Assembly: GCA_947095585.1 (NCBI GenBank)
Contig: OX352765.1
Location: forward strand, 28,488,254 to 28,552,253
Direction: 5' to 3'
DNA: 64,000 nucleotides
DNA from: Nephrocerus scutellatus
Taxonomy: Eukaryota; Arthropoda; Insecta; Diptera; Pipunculidae
The translations under genes and the position numbers were made by a program. Under the pieces are notes generated by a model. It worked only from the letters and a program-made list of their open reading frames with translations, was not told the DNA's origin and did not search any database. Positions within the stretch are counted from its first letter, which is position 1. Every line of letters starts with the position of its first letter. Positions 44,080 to 56,275 of the stretch are shown in pieces.

Positions 44080-45480
44080 ATAAAGAATATGTATTTACAG
44101 TAGAAATTATTTTAGCCGTTCTACCGCAAATGGTTCATTCTGTGCCGCACGATATCATTTAAATTGCTCTGTTAGTGCGCCGTTTAAGCCAACGGGAAGA
44201 CGCTTCTGATAGATGCTTGCTTTTTAAACATTCAAGTAATGTTTGTGATTCTTGATACTTAGTCAAAACCAAAGTGGCTATGGCAATGAGTAGACCTTGA
44301 ATGTAATTTATACGACGATTGCAAGCATACAGTCAATTTTAACGATTAAGTGCGTGGGCAATTTGAATCCACATGCTGTCGTTTCGTGAGTTTTATTTCA
44401 ACCATGCGCCAGAAAAAAATCGTTCTGAGAATTCTGAATTTGTTTTGTATGTTCGTGTAGTGCATCATCCAAATATATTGCAGGTTAATTCGATAGTATG
44501 TGCTTGTGCGTATGGTGTGTATTCTTGAAGTTCTTAGCTTTTCTTTCCTACATTATTTCGACTTTGAAATTTGTTTGTATCTGCTTGCAACTTTTGCTAC
44601 AACCGGTCATCGCCCCGAACAGCCAGACTAAAACCCTAAATAGCTGTTTGGTTTTCTTGGTTCTACATAAAGATAGTTACTCTCTGCAGATGACAACATA
44701 TTGGAATAGAAAATGCCTGGTAGACCACTGCAATAGGCGATATGTTAAAGTGGATCAACCCACTACAATGGCTACTGGAAGCTTTCTACTATATTAGGCT
44801 AAGATTAAGTTGGCGTTAAAAGAATTGTTTGTTGTTGTTGTAGCACCTCCAAAAAGGTTCAAAAAAAAACCCTCCAATCATTAGACTCTCATTCACAGTA
44901 TAAATAAACCTATTTAATTTCGTAGTGTACTTAAATTAACTAAAGGCTAAGGAAATAGAACATAAAAGTTCCTAATTTGATTTTCTAAAGGTGGTGTATA
45001 GTCATCGAGCTATTTCGGAAGGCCAAGAAAATAGGCCGCACCAACAGGGTTGGACCACAGATCTGTAACGTCCAAATCCGTGGAGTGAATGGGGCAGAGG
45101 AATAGCTGGTTGGAAGTTGGGTGTCTTGGTAACAGTTTGGGCGAGCTTTATAACTCTGAAGTATAAGTATATGACACCAAACCGACCGTAGTTGTGCCAG
45201 GGTTATCCAGGTTTCCCTGGGCAGGGCCTTTACTCTATTATTTGTGGGATGGCGGTGTGTACCAAGGACCCTATTAACCCTACTTGAGGAGGCTGCTGCA
45301 GAGCATAGGATATACTATTAGAGGCTGAACGGACAGTGGTGGGATTCCAGGTGGTAGGTATGACTGGATTTTTGTTTTGACAACAGTTCATTGTGTTGCC
45401 TGACGTAGAGCATTAAGGTTGCGTCATGAATATGATCGGGGCTAGTTATGGATTGGCAACCAGTTGCGAAACAGTTTTGG
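44080..45480. other. No recognised gene
   Basis: Includes a G-rich stretch (45000-45360) of unknown origin that could be an untranslated part of a retroelement. Confidence 0.4.
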
Positions 45481-45524
45481 AAACATAAAAATCTCTTTCT
45501 TTGATTCGTAACAGCCCAAACTAA

Positions 45525-45960
45525 AGGAAATATTTCTTTAACACAACAATACTGCCCTTTATGATATATGGCTCACAAACTTGGACCATCTCAGCAAATT
45601 CTGCATAAAAACTCGAAATAACACAGGGGGCAATGGAAAGAACTATTCTAAATATATCCAGGCGACAGCGTTTTTGAAATGTATCAATTCGAAATACAAT
45701 AAATTTCCTAGATGCAGTTACAAAGGCAAAACAAATATAATGGAACTGGGCTGGTGATGTGACAAGAATAAAAGACAATCGATGGATCCTAAAGATGACA
45801 CAAGGGAATCCTTAAGATGGAACAAGAAGAACGGTAAGATAACTTCAATGTTGGAGAGACGACATCGCAAAAATTAACTTTACATAGGAAAGAGTAGCCA
45901 ACGACAAAAAAATATGGAAAACATTGTTTTATGCGGGTAGTGAAGCTCCCGGAAACAGCT
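45525..45960 (+). mobile_element. LINE C-terminal fragment, third LINE family
   Basis: The plus frame gives 'TILPFMIYGSQTWTIS', 'GAMERTILNISRR', 'IRNT', 'WNWAGDVTRIKDNRW' and 'DGTRRTVR', a decayed version of the 'VLPVMTYGxETWxL..AMERxMLxI..W.WAGHVAR' region of non-LTR elements. It differs from the RTE-like and RNase H-type families here. One frameshift and several stops. Confidence 0.65.
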
Positions 45961-45964
45961 AGTC

Positions 45965-46490
45965 CTATGTAAGAAAATCTAGATACTGGCTTATGATGGC
46001 GAAATCATTCGACATCATTGGTAAAAAGGAAAACCAAGGGCTGTACAATGACCAGATCGAGAAGGCGGCACGATATCTAGCGCTGCACATAAATGAAAGT
46101 AAACCAAAGTACATGGTCGCCGTGTCTGCGTGGAGAAGATCAAACATTGGGGCCTCAATAAAGTTTGTGGACGGAAATAGACGCAGAGTTGCTTAACGCC
46201 AACTAATCCTATTTTAGTCTGCCAAGACTCTTCAAATCTAGGAATTTAACCATAAAATGCAAGCTCCTGGTCTATAAGACAATGGTTGCCGCGTTCAAGA
46301 GAAAAGTCCTACGGAGAATTATTGACCCGTGCGTGAGAAAGGACAGATGTGATCTTCGAGCTTTACCGCGATGTCGAAATCGTGAAGGGCTAGCAGATGC
46401 CAAACTGGATGGCATCAGGACTGTTGGGAAGATTTTTTGCAGTGGATAGGACTGGACACTGGTTGTAGAGCCAAATATGATGATGATACT
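45965..46490 (+). mobile_element. RTE-like LINE, 3' fragment with internal deletions
   Basis: From the decayed 'ILAYDGEI' site (45980) through 'LHINESKPKYMVAVSAWRRSNIG' (46083-46150) and 'KRKVLRRIIDP' to the 3' tail 'gtagagccaaatatgatgatga' (46465-46487). Missing blocks relative to 33513-34560 show deletions. Confidence 0.7.
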
Positions 46491-46499
46491 TAACGTCAA

Positions 46500-48330
46500 T
46501 AGTTCAATAAGGAAAAGGAACACAAATGCGACATAGCTGTGTAATTAAAAACATCAACAGAATAATATAATCCTTCTCTCTTTTGGAAGAAGACATTTTT
46601 TGTATGATGGTAATCAAGCTATACGTTTTCCTGCACCAAATCATTATCACAATATGTAGGCATATAATTCAGATCTTAAATATATTCATATCTTCTCTAA
46701 TAATAGAAAAGTTCCCTATCACGGAAGCTAAGTAATAAATTATTTGTTCCCCAGGCGTTGCTCGAGCGACGTTAAAGATATTTATAATTGAAGGGAGTGT
46801 TACAACTTTATCTTTTATCGTTGTTGGAACTTATTAATTTTAATTTTTTGATTAATAAGTGAGAATTCAAATGTGAATTAGATTAACAGAATTTTTGAAA
46901 ATCAAATAACTTTTGATTGTTGCTTTGGGATAGCGACAAAAAGCTATTGTTGTGGGAAGTTGTTTTTTGTTTGTTTTTTCTTCTTTTTAGTCAAAGTGCA
47001 GCCCAATGTCTAGCAGACTTGTTCAGTTAATGTGATAACATTGGCTATTCAACCAATTGATCCTTAACCGTAATTAATAATAATTAATAAATTTTAATAA
47101 ATCAATTGCGGACCTAACGTCAATCGTTTGCTACACCACAAGAACTTTCTGTTACTTGCCGGTTGCGTCAGTTGTTGTTGTTTTTGTGATCTGTAAATTT
47201 TGCATAGCGATGCTTAACGCCTTTTCCAACTCACCCTGTGCAATTAAAATCCCTGCAGAATTGTTTTTAAATTCTTAAACATCGAAAAGATTCACTTTGA
47301 AAAAAATGAAGCCGGGGCGATGCCCGCATTTGTAGACATTCTATTTCAATGTACATACTTGTATTATTTTCCACCAACTTAACGGCAACAAAGAAATTTA
47401 TGTTTCCCTTTGCTCTACTCTCGAGCGCAGCTTTTCCGCTTCCCACATAACGAGTTTACGAGAGTTATTCGTCGACCGATTACGACAACTCTGCTCTCGA
47501 CGACTATCATTATCGACTTCCGCAATCAGGGAAACTACTATTTTTATTTTTTATTATTATGTTCTCCAAAGAATCATCATCACTGAATGGTTGGTTGAAT
47601 GGTTGGATGACTGGCGAAAGGCGAACTATTATTATTTTTTTGTCCACAAACAGAATAGAGATGCAGTCAAACTGTCACACTGACGTTCTAAGCTAAATTA
47701 AGTGCCAGTTTGCTGACCTCCAGGTTTACTTAAATTTCTATTTTTACCCAAGAGCCGTTTAAATGTTTTCCAGAGTTTCTTATTTGGAACAATGTTATGC
47801 CATTTTGATATGGAGTTCTTTTTCTTTGACGATATCGTCTCCCTTCTTTTACTATAATATGTCCAATTCGTGTTGAATCCGACCAAGAGCTTTTTTAAAG
47901 ACAAAATTAATTTTTGAACATAGAGTCTCCCCATATACGTAAGACATATCGGTATTATTATTATTATTATCTTTGTTATAAGTCAGTTCAATGATGAAAT
48001 GTCATAATGTTGTCATACAACATGGCAATAAACGTAAGTGGAAAAAAGCGCAGTTTCCAAACGTATTGCAAATTGACTATCCCGCTATATACATAAAATT
48101 TAAGCGGACCATTATTCAGCAACAATAATATATTCCACTTCAGAGCTAGCAAATTCGAATAATGTATTCCAAAATTTTAGTTATATGCAAACACTTGTAT
48201 CAAAGTCAATTGAATGCACTGTGGGTATTTTTCGAATTTTGGCGCATAAAATTTATATCAATAGAATTGTAAGTATAACAGCGCTTTTGTTAGTTTTTTT
48301 TATATAAACTTTAGGTTGCGGTGGTGACGG
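46500..48330. other. No recognised gene; short repeats
   Basis: A (TTA)n tract lies at 47954-47970. Helitron-like 'ccccaggcgttgctcgagc' occurs at 46750. No protein motif was seen. Confidence 0.4.
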
Positions 48331-48589
48331 TTGGGTAGGGTGTTTCTAGAAGGTTGGTGTTGGGTTGGTGTTTCTCGGGGGTTGGTGTGGAGATGGTGCT
48401 TATTTTGATGAGGGTGTGAAGAGAATTTTTTTGTTTTAGATTTACTCGAAGACCGTGCATTGATAGCGTGGCGTTTGGTCGGCGAGGGTATAGGGGGTGT
48501 CTTTAGCGGTCTTAAATGGTCTTGGGCAACTGATATAGCTAAAGTTTTGGAGGTGCTGATGACAGGAAAGGGATTGTTTCTGGTGGGGT

Positions 48590-50790
48590 GACTGGTGGGG
48601 TTTTTGTGAGTATGCTACCCCATAAGGCTGACTTTGCGACCTAAAAGATATATTGTGTCATAGGGTGAGGTTAATCTAAGAGACGAACTACCTAAAGATA
48701 GTATGGCCTTTATGGCAGAGTTTCTTAACTCTTCTGACGAACATATTTCTTTACGGAAAATATGCTGGTCATTCACATCGAATGTACTCGGATGATTCGT
48801 CATCGTCCGAGCAGAACCTACATTCCGTTTCTGAGCCTAGATTAATTTTGTTAAGGTGATACCGCAAACCAAGCCACAGTGACCTGTGAGAAAACTCACA
48901 AACTTTCTAATGCTATCCTTATAAAAATTAAGTATTTCCTTATAGGAGTACGGCCTGCTTAAGTGCTTAATCCTTTGGATTGTCTCAGCCCTGAAACATT
49001 TTCCCAATGGGCCAGACGATTTTGTTCTCCCAATTATTAATCAGTTGACACTACAGTAGAGTTCAGGTCCTACGAACGCAGATTCTGAGCCAGCCCTAGC
49101 TAGTTCATCTGCAGATTTGTTGCCTGCAATTGCTTGATGACCAGGAACCTAACCGAGTTTCAAGAGATTGCAGTGCATCGGAACAGCTTTAACTGATAAA
49201 GAATCCATTAAGTTCGACGACAGCGCTTTACGTATTATGGCTATCTGAAAAGAGATATATTCTAGCGCCCCTAATGTCTTTACCAAGGCTTATCCTAGGG
49301 CAGATCTAGATGGCATCGAGTTCAGCCTAGAAAACCGTTGGACTCATTTCCATAGATACTTAGACTTAGGTGTTGGGTCTAAAGCTACAACTCCAGATTT
49401 CATCTTCGATCCATCTGTGATCCAGACCAGACCTCTAGCGACCAGTGCCGGAACACCATTAGACCAGTTTGCACGGTCCAATATTTCTATCTCAAATAAC
49501 CTACCGAAACAGTACTCCCGGACTATAATGTCGGTGATACTGCAAAGCATGTCTCATTCGGGAATTAGGTCAATTATTTTTAGGTGTCCCTCATGGTCAC
49601 CTTAAGCTGCAGCTTAATAGCGCATTTAGCGGCCATCTTCCTAATGAAGATTTGTAAAGGTGAGATATATATGACAGCTTCTAATGCCGCCGAAGGGCAG
49701 GGACGCATGACACTCGTTATACCGAGACAGGCAATTCTTTGAAGCTTCTAAAGCTTATTTGCCGTTGTCCGTTTAAGAACTTTCGTCCACCAAATGATGG
49801 CCGCATACGTGATAATGGGCTTATCATAATTGTATACATCCAGTGTATTATTTTAGGATTTAGACCACAAGACGTTTGCTGGCCCAAATGGCCTTAGTGG
49901 CGCGTTCGATGGCAGACTTGATGTGAGAATTCCAGCTAAGCCGTTTATCAAGGATAACTCCAAGATATTTAACCTCACTGGAATAAACTTAAGTGGTGCC
50001 TTTAACAGTGATAGGTCCTAAATTGACCAATCTTCATTAGAACGGTTGTGCAAGAATTTATGGATAGTCCTTCTCTGATGCACCATTCTAAAATGTTTAG
50101 TAAAGCACCTTACATAACAGTAGTAATGGTCGTGCTGAGTATACCACTGACAAGAATCGCCAAGTCAGCCGCATAACCAATAGCGATGTAGACTGATCCC
50201 TTTAGATCGGCTAATGACCACAGAAGTAGGTACAGGACTCCCCCTTGGGGACAACCCTTAACTGCGGTCACTGACACAGACACTCCTCCTGAGGAGGAGG
50301 TAATTTCTCGACTTTCGAGCACTGATAAGTCGAGTTTTCGATACCTCTGCTTCTGATTGCTCGTGCTATTGAGTCGTAACCAGCGTTATCGAAGAGACCT
50401 CAAAGCTAGTTCCTTGGAACGAAAAGTTTTTTTTATCTTCTTTACAATATAATGAAGGGTCTCTAAAGTGCACATCAATGAGTCTGTCAATAGTTTAGAG
50501 GACAAATGATGTTAGACTTATAGGTTTATAAGATTTAGGCAGCTCACTAGGCCTATTGCCTAGTTTGGGGAAAAATAATACATTCACATGTCTCCAGGTT
50601 GTTGGGATGTATCCCCAGTTGTATCTAGCTCTAAATAAAGCAATCATACCCAGCAGGATGAGAACGATAGCCTTCTATAGAGGCGCTGGAGAGATACCTT
50701 CACCGCCGGGGGATTTAAAAGGTTTGAAGGAGCGTACTACTCATTCAACCTCATCCAGGGATCTTTAGGAATCCTTTGGTGGTATTTGTT
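48590..50790 (-). mobile_element. RNase H-type LINE, full RT to C-terminus but heavily mutated
   Basis: Reading the minus strand from 50790: 'GCPQGGVLYLLLWSL' (RT block, 50220-50270), a 'GYAADLAILVSG' version of the YADD site (50130-50185) in which the first catalytic Asp is Ala, a 'KYLGVILDK'-like block (~49940), 'VWITDGSKM' of RNase H (49415-49440), and a C-terminal cysteine-bearing tail near 48790-48880. Stops and frameshifts throughout. Same family as the 57-61 kb pair by motif order, but much older. Confidence 0.75.
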
Positions 50791-51000
50791 GGTCTTGGGT
50801 AGAAAGGATCTTGGAGATTGTTCTGTTGTCTTGAGGGGGGTCTTGGAGGATCTTGGAGGATGTTCGATGGTCTTGGAGAGTTTTGGAGTGTCTTAAAGGG
50901 ATTAGGAGGGCATCTTGTGTGTGGTTTTGTATGGCATTGCTGGTGGTATTTGATATAGTCTTGGTTGGGGTCTTAACGGATCCTTGAGGGGTCCTTGGAC
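50780..51000. repeat. G-rich degenerate minisatellite (TCTTGGAGG)n
   Basis: Imperfect repetitions of 'ggtcttggaggatcttgg', the strand complement of the motif in 28385-28710. Confidence 0.6.
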
Positions 51001-51779
51001 GTGTTCATTATGCAAAAACTTTTGTTTTATAATAACACCATACACTATGAAGAATGAATCAAAAATTTTTCAATACATACACTTTTTTGTAAATTGTTGG
51101 ATTTATTTTTTATTTATTTTAACTTTTAAACTGATATTATGTTTAAAAGACGTACAAACTAAAATTGTTTTGATTTTTGCTTTTATCTAATAAAAACCAT
51201 TATTGATTGCAATAAATGTCAACAAACAAATCCTTTCAAGCGTCAAATTCAATTTTAATTTTTATTAGAATATGTCGATGTCGCGGCATCGTCTCTTTGC
51301 GCCGCAATTTCTTTTTGTATTTGAAGCTATCTTGATGCTAAATGAGTCTGCTCAACAACGCGCGACGTTCGATTAAATTTGCATTTAAAACTTGTCTGCT
51401 GTAAATACTTTTTATATAATAGACAGTATGGTAATTTCCCATTTGTTTAATATTTTACTCACATATTAGTTGGTCATCAATAAGGTTAGTTGAGTGGTTA
51501 GAGCTGTTGGCTACCTCCTTATCGATTTGTTAATCTCATTGATTATCTAGTTTTTGATTAAACGTAATATATTACGATAACTCTTAAGTACTACACTGCT
51601 GTGCTGCTGAGCGAATTTGTATATTAAGTATTCTAGCCGCGAGTCTTTAGCCTTGCTAATCCAAAAACAAAATAACGGAACGGAATGGGAAAACAAATCC
51701 GTTTTACGGACACAAGTTAGTTGTAGAGCACGATATGATATGACATCTACGATAATGATTGCAATCAGAATTTTTTAAT

Positions 51780-52620
51780 TGTTACGAAATCTAAACTTTT
51801 TAAGAGTTCGTAATGGATTTGGATGGACTTCCTATAGCATGCTAAATAATATCTCCTCCTCGCAAATCTCCCGGAATCTAAAGCTAATGATCCTCATATC
51901 TAACGTTCTCTCATTACTCTTGTATGGCTGCGAAACGTGGAAAGTCACAGAGTCAATTGCGACGCGCCTCCAAGTTTTCGTCAACAAGTGCTTAAGGAGG
52001 ATACTGAGAATAAGATGGCCAGACATTATCACCAATCAAGACTTGCGGAGAGTAACACAGCAGGAAGCAATCGTGCTCACCATCAGACGACGAAAATGGA
52101 GCTGGATTGGCCACACTCTGAGAAAGCCAGCGGACGACATTACGAAACTAGCGCTCGACTGGAATCCACAAGGAAGCCGTCGAAGTAGCCGTCCTAGCAA
52201 GACATGGAAAAGGACAATTGAAGAGGAAGCAAGATCCCAGGGGACCGAGTGGCGTCTCTTAAAACCTTAGGCGTTAAATCGAGTTCGTTGGCGGGCGTTT
52301 GTAGAAGCCCTATGCTCCCCCGCGGAGTAAAGGAAAGAAAGAAGAATGGATTTTGCAAATAAAAATACAACACAAGTTAGTTTATTCACTAATAACAACT
52401 TTAATTCACAAATAAGAAGAGTTCACAAGTTCACACTGGTGATTACTTATTATTCACATAAAAACATTTATATTCACTATAACACTTATATAACACTGCT
52501 CTGGTACAAATCTAAATCATAACTAACCTACTGCGATAAAAAATGGTGTATTTATACCTAATCAACATTTTCGAGAAGGTTCCATTCTTATTTAAGTTAC
52601 GTAAAAAATATACATAAAAA
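51780..52620. mobile_element. LTR copy interrupted by a LINE
   Basis: TGTTACGAAATC at 51780 and 'gagttcgtaatgg' match the start of the solo LTR at 24410; after the LINE insertion the match resumes with 'ttttgcaaataaaaata' (52351) and continues to ~52600, where the end is lost next to a HINE. It confirms the LTR family at two loci. Confidence 0.7.
51821..52344 (+). mobile_element. 5'-truncated LINE with 9-bp target duplication
   Basis: The insertion is flanked by AATGGATTT at 51812-51820 and 52345-52353. Its single long frame (51779-52270) encodes the RT thumb and C-terminus: 'LLLYGCETWKV', 'FVNKCLRRILRIRWPD', 'RRKWSWIGHTLRKPADD' and 'SRPSKTWKRTIEEEA'. The end 'aaaggaaagaaagaag' is a GAAA-type tail shared with 6030-7455. 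The preserved frame and clean duplication suggest a fairly young insertion. Confidence 0.85.
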
Positions 52621-52627
52621 TACAAAC

Positions 52628-52860
52628 CATAAATTTTTTTCATGTAAATTCTCTAATAACCAAAATGATACTGAATTCCACTATACATGCTGAAAAACGA
52701 AAACACATACGAAGCACTGCAACCCAACAACAAAACAACCCCAATCGTACAGCAAGCAGCGCTGCCCACAGTTCACAGCTCACAGCGCAAAACGCACTCA
52801 AAACACAGTTGTACTAAAGAGTCCGTGGTATGACACAATATACATCGCGTTGCAAAAACA
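52628..52860 (-). mobile_element. HINE copy F, partial
   Basis: Terminal 'aaccataaattttttt', the subterminal TAAATTCTCTAAT (52644-52656) and the interior 'agcagcgctgcccac' match copy A from its right end. The rest is missing where the LINE at 52880 begins. Confidence 0.55.
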
Positions 52861-52879
52861 AGGAGGGTAATCTGATCGC

Positions 52880-54090
52880 AGATCTCTAAGCTTCATCAAG
52901 CTTCATGAGTTGCGAAATGGCCAGCTAACTAAGGAATTGAAGGCTTCACCAATGACCGAAGACCACTTTTTGCTGCCGCCCCCAGGCATAGACAAAGTTA
53001 GCAGAGCGATAAATCGGCTCATATGATATTCCAGCGGAGCTAATTAAATCAGGAGGCATTGCAATTCACCAATCAATTCAAGAACTATTAGTGCAAGTAT
53101 GGGAGGAAGAAGCGATACCAGAAGAGTGGCGAAGAGGCATCCTGTGCCCCATAAAAAAGAAAGGAGGTATCACAACACGCAGCAATTATCGTGGTATAAC
53201 GTTGTTGAGTACCGCGCAGACGATTTGCTCCTCTATTCTTTAGGAGAGGACAGCCCCATATGCTGAAGTCATCATTGGCCCATACCAGTGTTGCTTCATC
53301 CCAGGCAAATCAACAATTGATCAGATTTACACCCTTAGACAGGTGATGGAAAAATGTGAGCCTCAAAACTCTAGCTACACCATCTTTTTATAGACTTTAA
53401 AGCCGCCTATGTGGGCGCCGTGGCTTAGTGGATAAGTGCATGGCTTCAGAGCAGGAGGCTCGTGGTTCGAATCCAAACACCAAAAGTATTTTTAACGGTG
53501 TCCCACCTCCCGCAAATGTTTGACAAACGTCCGAGACGTCACGGAAAGCTTCTCCATTCGCTGTTCGAATCCGGCCTTTAATTGATAGGGCCTTTCCATT
53601 TTTGTGCAAAAATATACACATGCACAACAGAAATGGTTGCGAGAAGCTAGGTCTTGGACCGCAACGGTCTGTTCCGCCGATTATTATTATTATTATAAAG
53701 CCGCCTATGATAGCATAGCCAGAGAAGAACTTTATAAAGCCATGAGAAAATTCTGTCAAGACTCTTCAAGTCCAGGAATTTAACCATAACATCCAAGCTG
53801 CTAGTATAAAGACAGTAGTTATACCAGTACTTACATATGGATCCCAGACGGGTGCTTAGCAAAAAGCATTCTGACCTTTTAGCCGCGTTCGAGAGAAAAG
53901 TCTTACGGAGAATTGTTGGCCCGTATGTGAGGAACGACGATTCTGGAGACTATAATGATGACATCTACGAGCGTTACCGCGATGTCGGCATCGTGAAGAG
54001 AATTAAGCGCGGTAGGCTCCGGTGGTCAGGACACCTAGCTCTCCAGCGAAGAGGATCCTGCACGGAAAGTCATTTTGGGGTGGTTTTCTA
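52880..54090 (+). mobile_element. RTE-like LINE, RT region, split by a SINE
   Basis: Plus-strand pieces: 'IPAELIKSGG' and 'VWEEEAIPEEWRRGILCPI' (53030-53155), 'NYRGITLLSTAQTI' (53185-53228), 'GKSTIDQIYTLRQVMEKC' (53308-53360), then the SINE, then 'AAYDSIAREELYKAMRKF' (53698-53755), 'FERKVLRRIVGPYVRNDDSGDY' (53887-53955) and 'RGRLRWSGHLAL' (54005-54045). A deletion removes the YADD block between 53755 and 53760. Non-functional. Confidence 0.8.
53412..53695 (+). mobile_element. tRNA-derived SINE with perfect 14-bp target duplication
   Basis: 284 bp flanked by TAAAGCCGCCTATG at 53398-53411 and 53696-53709. A box TGGCTTAGTGG (53420-53430), B box GGTTCGAATCC (53464-53474), and a second B-box-like GTTCGAATCCGG in the body (53563-53574). 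It ends in (TTA)n. Insertion into the coding part of an RTE-like LINE fixes both boundaries exactly and makes this the reference copy of the family. Confidence 0.93.
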
Positions 54091-54099
54091 TACTTTGCG

Positions 54100-55470
54100 C
54101 TGAGTGCTGAGAATTTTGCGACTGCAGCCGCGAGTGTATATAACGTTTCACATTTGTCTATTCTGCGTCGATCTCATGAATATGGCACCTCTGTGATCAG
54201 TTTGTGGCGAATGTTACATAAGATAACATGCACACCTATAAGATTGATTTCACCAACGAACTAAAGTCGAACGAGTGACATTTAGATATGTATATGTAGA
54301 TACTCTAAATCTAAAGCCAACTTTCAATTTATTTATTTTTTTATAGCAGAACAAAACCGCATATATTATATACGCGTTCTCTCACTGATGATTTCTTTCT
54401 AAACATATTTTTAAATGATAAAAATGTGGCGCCCAACTCAAATAAATTTTACGGAAGATATTCTCGATACACTTTTGCTTTTCAGTGAAACGCAATCGAC
54501 GATGTGACAAAACAATAATACCTACTTAGGATTTGTGGTATACGAGTATTTAACTAAAATAGCGCAACTTCTCCAATTACTTATCGCGCGCTGGAGAGTT
54601 GTTTGTCTGAGTTGGATTTTATGTAGTGCAATTTAGTTCATACTTTGCTGTAATGTCAATCTAGGGAATTATTCATCGCAGCAGCAGCAGCTGGTGAAAC
54701 TCAAAGATGAGGAAATAGTTTGTTCGCATTGTGTTTAAAATTTCGCTTTGCATTGCTTGCTAATTGCAAATAAACGCAGCACAAGAAAACAATGCAGTGC
54801 AGACCGATATTAGAAAACAATTGCACTTTTAGCGTGTACGCTCGCGTAGCACTTTCGTTGTGCACTTTTGCCCAGATAATTGCGTTTCTTTGTGTTGGAC
54901 ATCATAATTGCTTGCTTCTCATATTATGTAAAGAGACGCATAGCGAACAGATTGTGATAGTAATTTCGCCTGCTTGCAAAATAGTTGATGTAAGGCCGGC
55001 TTTAGGCGTCTCGGAGACAAAATGGTTTCTTCCAGTTAGCTTAAACTAGTCAAGGCCAAAAAATCAGTAATAAAGTGGGACTTTTGATGTGATTAAGATG
55101 TCACCATTTATCTTAAGATACATATTTTTGACATTTAGAAAGTTTTAAGCATTTTGTTACAAAACAGATAAAATCTCAAATATGCGTTACACATCGAAAA
55201 AGGCTAACTAATTGCACAATTTTTATGATGATTAGAACATGAAAAATGTGCCTATAATGTATAAAAGTTGAAAGTTTTTTATTGTTACTGAACAGATTAG
55301 TGTGATTGGATTTATGGTCAATGGCCAAAAGAGCTTGAAAACATGATGCCACACTCGTGTTATAGCAAATCATGAAGGAAGGTTCAAATTATTTTGAAAA
55401 TATTTAAAACGCCTATTCTCAAACTTAAAAGTGGGGTCCGTTAAAGAAGTACTAACGGCTAACGAGGCGT
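54100..55470. other. No recognised gene
   Basis: AT-rich sequence with a (CAG)4 run near 54681. Open frames of up to 88 codons lack motifs. Confidence 0.5.
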
Positions 55471-55760
55471 TGCCTGGTGCTAACAAAATGGATTCTACAC
55501 TAATATCGGCTTTTTTAAATTATTTTAGCACTAGAATGCTATAGTACGAATCGCTCTAACCCCCAATACCTCCGGAGTCCTCCTACCATCCAACCCAAGA
55601 CCCCTCCTACCATCCTTCCCCATTCACCCACCGATTTGTCGACTTACTCTACCGCAAGAATTGTCTAATAATAATTTCGGCAACGACCTACATAACACGC
55701 TGAGTAGATAGGTTCTCGTAGATTCGTTATCGTTTTAGTGCAGATGGGGGTTCAGTCTAA
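55470..55760. mobile_element. Helitron-like fragment, tentative
   Basis: 'gaggcgttgcctgg' (55469) and 'attctacactaatatcgg' (55492) are reminiscent of the Helitron-derived fragment at 5508-5850 and of the satellite at 12.6-13.3 kb. C-rich middle. No ends were defined. Confidence 0.35.
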
Positions 55761-56005
55761 AAACTGAATTAGCTTAAAAAGATTTATGTTTCATGAAAAA
55801 AGCCTTTTTTAAACTTTTCATCCTAAAACCACCCCTCTAAATAAAAAAATCTCAAAATTACGCCATCGCAAGCCGAGCACTAAAAAATCGTTTTGAAACA
55901 AGCCCCATTAAATTCTGACTGATTCGAGAGATACGAGTGGACAAACTGACAAACTCACAAACTGAAAAACACATGCACGCTGAAACAAAATCCTTTGCCC
56001 TGATT

Positions 56006-56275
56006 AATGTTACTCCTTACCACCCACATCACTAGAGGTGCTAGGGGTGTGCTGATGTCACTTCTAATTTTAGCGATCAAGAAAACTATAGATTACACAC
56101 TAATGTCGGTTGTTTTAGATTACTCCTATTTTTTAATGTTAATGTTACTCCTTACCACCCACATCACTAGAGGTGCTAGGGGTGTGCTGATGTCACTTCT
56201 AATTTTAGCGATCAAGAAAACTATAGATTACACACTAATGTCGGTTGTTTTAGATTACTCCTATTTTTTAATCTC
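56006..56275. repeat. Perfect or near-perfect 135-bp tandem duplication
   Basis: The unit beginning 'aatgttactccttaccac' at 56006 recurs at 56141 and the two are indistinguishable by eye; the translated frames 'LLLTTHITRGARGVLMSLL' repeat exactly. It shares 'gaaaactatagatta' with the 104-bp satellite monomers (13246). The open frame 56007-56420 is a by-product. Confidence 0.9.

Noticed and set aside
53412..53480. Possible tRNA gene (A and B boxes present)
   Set aside because: No closing acceptor stem, and the head runs into a repeated SINE body with a 14-bp target duplication.
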